A stretch of DNA of 64,000 nt from Haloimpatiens sp042688525 (GTDB lineage: Bacteria; Bacillota; Clostridia; Clostridiales; Clostridiaceae), in the NCBI RefSeq assembly GCF_042688525.2, contig NZ_JBHWAB010000001.1, positions 2,480,001 to 2,544,000 on the forward strand, given 5' to 3'. Under the pieces are notes generated by a model. The model worked only from the letters and a program-made list of their open reading frames with translations, did not search any database and was not told the DNA's origin. Within the stretch, counting starts at the first letter, position 1. Every line of letters starts with the position of its first letter. Shown here piece after piece: positions 62,132-64,000 of the stretch. The position numbers and the translations under genes were made by a program.

Positions 62132-62176
62132 AAAGTAAAAAGTAGAAAGTAGAACACTCTTTCTTCTTTTTACTTT
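62132..62176. terminator. Bidirectional terminator between ychF and the Lon-family gene
   Basis: AAAGTAAAAAGTAGAAAG (62132-62149) and CTTTCTTCTTTTTACTTT (62159-62176) form an 18-bp stem with one mismatch and a 9-nt loop, followed by T-rich sequence. The stem is almost pure purine on one side. The motif resembles the hairpin after recN. Confidence 0.7.
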
Positions 62177-62192
62177 TTACTTTATATTAATG

Positions 62193-64000
62193 TTATCTTT
62201 TGTTTCTCTTTAATTTTGAGTATTTTTTCATTTCTTTTTCTACTGCAGCCATAATTTCTAATTCATCTTTTCCTAAAAGTATATATGCTGCATCAAATAT
62301 ATTCTCTACAGTATAAATAGCAAATTCTTGTGATTTAATAGACTCTTCTACTTCCTTATCTAAAACTAAATCATCCTTATTAGATTTTGGTATAATAACT
62401 CCTTTATCTTTTACACTATCCAAATGCTTACATACTTTATAAAATCCTTCAATTTTTTCATTGGCACCACCTATAGGTTGAACATTACCAAATTGATCTA
62501 TAGAACCCGTTACTGCAATGTTCTGTTTTATTGGAATTTTACTAAGAGATGATAACATAGCAATAATTTCTGCTACTGAAGCACTATCTCCCTCTAGATA
62601 TCCATATAATTGTTCAAAACTCAAATGAAAATCTACAGGTATCTTTTCATAGCCTCCTATCATATTAAAAATACATCCTTTTAGTATACTTATAGATTTA
62701 CTATGAATATTTCCACTAAGATTACTCTCTTTTTGTACATCTATTATATCTCCATCTCCGCTATAACAAGAACAAGTTATCCTTACAGGTCTTCCAACTC
62801 TAAAATAACCACTATCTATAACTGAAAGACCATTGATTTGTCCAATAATACCTTCATTTATAAATATAAATCTTTTCTTTTCTTCATAACTCTTAATTAT
62901 ATATTTCTCAATTAATTCTTTAGGATACGCAGCCTTAATAATATCATCACGATTTATTGACTTTTCATTTTTTTCAATTGCAATAGAATTTGCTAAATTT
63001 AATATAGTACTAATTTTATTTTTATCTAAATATATTTTTTTCCTATTTTCTACTTGTCGTGATAAATATTTAATCAATTCTTTTTCTGCATCATCTTCTA
63101 GTTCAATAATATTATTTTCCTTACAAACTGTTTTTAATTTATTCTTAAATATTGAAATAGATTCCGAATTAATATCCACTATTGGATCATATTCAACTCT
63201 CATCTTAAAAAGTCTTTTAAAATCCTCATCATACTTATACAGTAAATCATAAGTTTCATAATCACCTATAAGAATCACTTTCACCTTAATTGGAATAGCT
63301 TCAGGCTTCAAACCACTTAATGATAATAACTCCAAATACCCTCTATTGTAATTAAAATCTACTTTTTGACTCATTAACGATTTTTTCAAATAATAGTATG
63401 CAGGTGGATTTGAAAGCAAACTATTTACCCTAAGAATAATACAACCTTCATTTACTTTTAAAAGCGAACCACTCTTTATGAGATTAACACCCGTTGTATA
63501 TACACCATTATGGTTTTCATACTCTATGTTTCCTATTAAGTTATATACATTTGGATCTTCTTCAAATACACACAATGGTCTGTCGTTATCTGAATTATCC
63601 ACCAAAACATTAACCTCATATTTATTAATGATTTCACTAATTTTTTCTTCATCATCTTCATAATTCATGGAATAATTATCTATTATGTTACTTTCTATAT
63701 TTGAACACATATCATCTAAAAATTCTATCACATACAAATCATTAAAAAACTCATCTTTATATTTTATTTTTATTTCTCTAGCTTTTGATTGATAATAAAT
63801 TTTTAATATATCTTTAATTTTTTCTATTTGAGCTAATTCCATTTTCTTTAACTGTTCTATTATATCTTTTGACATATTTTTTAACACTGCAATTTTATCT
63901 AAAATATCTTGCTTATTATCCTCACTTAATTCATCATACTCATTCTCTGTCATCTCTTTACCTTCTTTTATAGGTATAAACGTAAATCCACTATGCATTG
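62193..64000 (-). CDS. Lon-family ATP-dependent protease, AAA_32 type (3' part)
   Basis: At least 602 codons are visible; the frame is open to the window edge, so the N-terminus is missing (family members are near 770 residues). The visible start GFTFIPIKEGKEMTENEYDEL corresponds to an internal region of the family. The AAA part (about 200-400) includes a lid-like helical region; the C-terminal Lon protease domain has the catalytic Ser in GDSASVAEI and Lys in IGGANEKIEGF. It degrades cytoplasmic proteins; paralogues in clostridia act beside canonical Lon. Confidence 0.9.
   Translation of the reverse strand, partial: MHSGFTFIPIKEGKEMTENEYDELSEDNKQDILDKIAVLKNMSKDIIEQLKKMELAQIEKIKDILKIYYQSKAREIKIKYKDEFFNDLYVIEFLDDMCSNIESNIIDNYSMNYEDDEEKISEIINKYEVNVLVDNSDNDRPLCVFEEDPNVYNLIGNIEYENHNGVYTTGVNLIKSGSLLKVNEGCIILRVNSLLSNPPAYYYLKKSLMSQKVDFNYNRGYLELLSLSGLKPEAIPIKVKVILIGDYETYDLLYKYDEDFKRLFKMRVEYDPIVDINSESISIFKNKLKTVCKENNIIELEDDAEKELIKYLSRQVENRKKIYLDKNKISTILNLANSIAIEKNEKSINRDDIIKAAYPKELIEKYIIKSYEEKKRFIFINEGIIGQINGLSVIDSGYFRVGRPVRITCSCYSGDGDIIDVQKESNLSGNIHSKSISILKGCIFNMIGGYEKIPVDFHLSFEQLYGYLEGDSASVAEIIAMLSSLSKIPIKQNIAVTGSIDQFGNVQPIGGANEKIEGFYKVCKHLDSVKDKGVIIPKSNKDDLVLDKEVEESIKSQEFAIYTVENIFDAAYILLGKDELEIMAAVEKEMKKYSKLKRNKR

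Overview
The window is chromosomal DNA from an endospore-forming, low-G+C Firmicute, most probably a cluster I Clostridium. The base composition is strongly AT-biased. It carries spo0A, spoIVB, spoIIM, a complete spoIIIA operon, ytfJ, a YteA-type gene and a spoVD/ftsI-type PBP, and MurE has the DNPR signature of meso-diaminopimelate peptidoglycan. I cannot fix the species from sequence alone. Nearly all genes lie on the minus strand; the exceptions are a DUF2953/ytfJ pair at the left end, rqcH near 38-39.7 kb, and a small ORF plus ychF near 61 kb. No rRNA, tRNA, CRISPR array, prophage or insertion sequence with a transposase was seen.

Layout. 0-5.4 kb: edge of a secreted-protein gene, DUF2953, ytfJ, then scpB-scpA-cca (condensin accessory factors and the CCA enzyme) and a DacF-type carboxypeptidase. 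5.5-9.5 kb: two tandem purine nucleoside phosphorylases, a XerD-like recombinase, spoIIM and a Nudix hydrolase. 9.6-21.7 kb: spo0A, spoIVB, recN, argR, nadK, tlyA, dxs, oapA, the large OLE non-coding RNA, ispA, xseB, xseA, nusB. 21.8-28.4 kb: asp23, spoIIIAH to spoIIIAA, a zinc-ribbon protein and efp. 28.6-35.7 kb: a type IV pilus/type II secretion-like operon with PilB, PilC, four prepilins with Glu+5, a GspK/PilX-like pseudopilin and three divergent PilM/N/O-like proteins, without PilT or prepilin peptidase. 35.8-45 kb: a beta-propeller-like lipoprotein, dapF, rqcH, an rRNA methyltransferase, pyrR, rluD, lspA, yteA, aroF, mtnN. 45.3-60.5 kb: a division and cell-wall (dcw) cluster from divIVA back to mraZ. 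61-64 kb: a 45-residue membrane protein, ychF and the 3' part of a Lon-family protease.

How the genes connect. The 9.6-21.7 kb block joins isoprenoid supply (ispA, dxs) to OLE RNA and its membrane partner OapA. Spo0A sits behind a sigma-H-like promoter overlapping a perfect 0A box. SpoIVB (forespore signalling), SpoIIIA (channel) and SpoIIM (engulfment) act in the stages that follow. The dcw cluster begins with mraZ behind four 10-bp-phased AAAGTGG-type repeats and lacks murG, murD, ftsA and ftsZ.

Most notable observations: (1) the OLE RNA/oapA locus; (2) four copies of an interspersed, nearly fully palindromic repeat of about 250 bp (one internally deleted), always intergenic; (3) an apparent frameshift in a seven-base homopolymer that separates the first membrane segment of the FtsW/SpoVE protein from the rest; (4) an Asn-to-Asp change at the purine-specificity position of one PNP paralogue; (5) a Tyr in place of the box II His in the XerD-like recombinase; and (6) an unlisted small ORF with its own ribosome-binding site and terminator.
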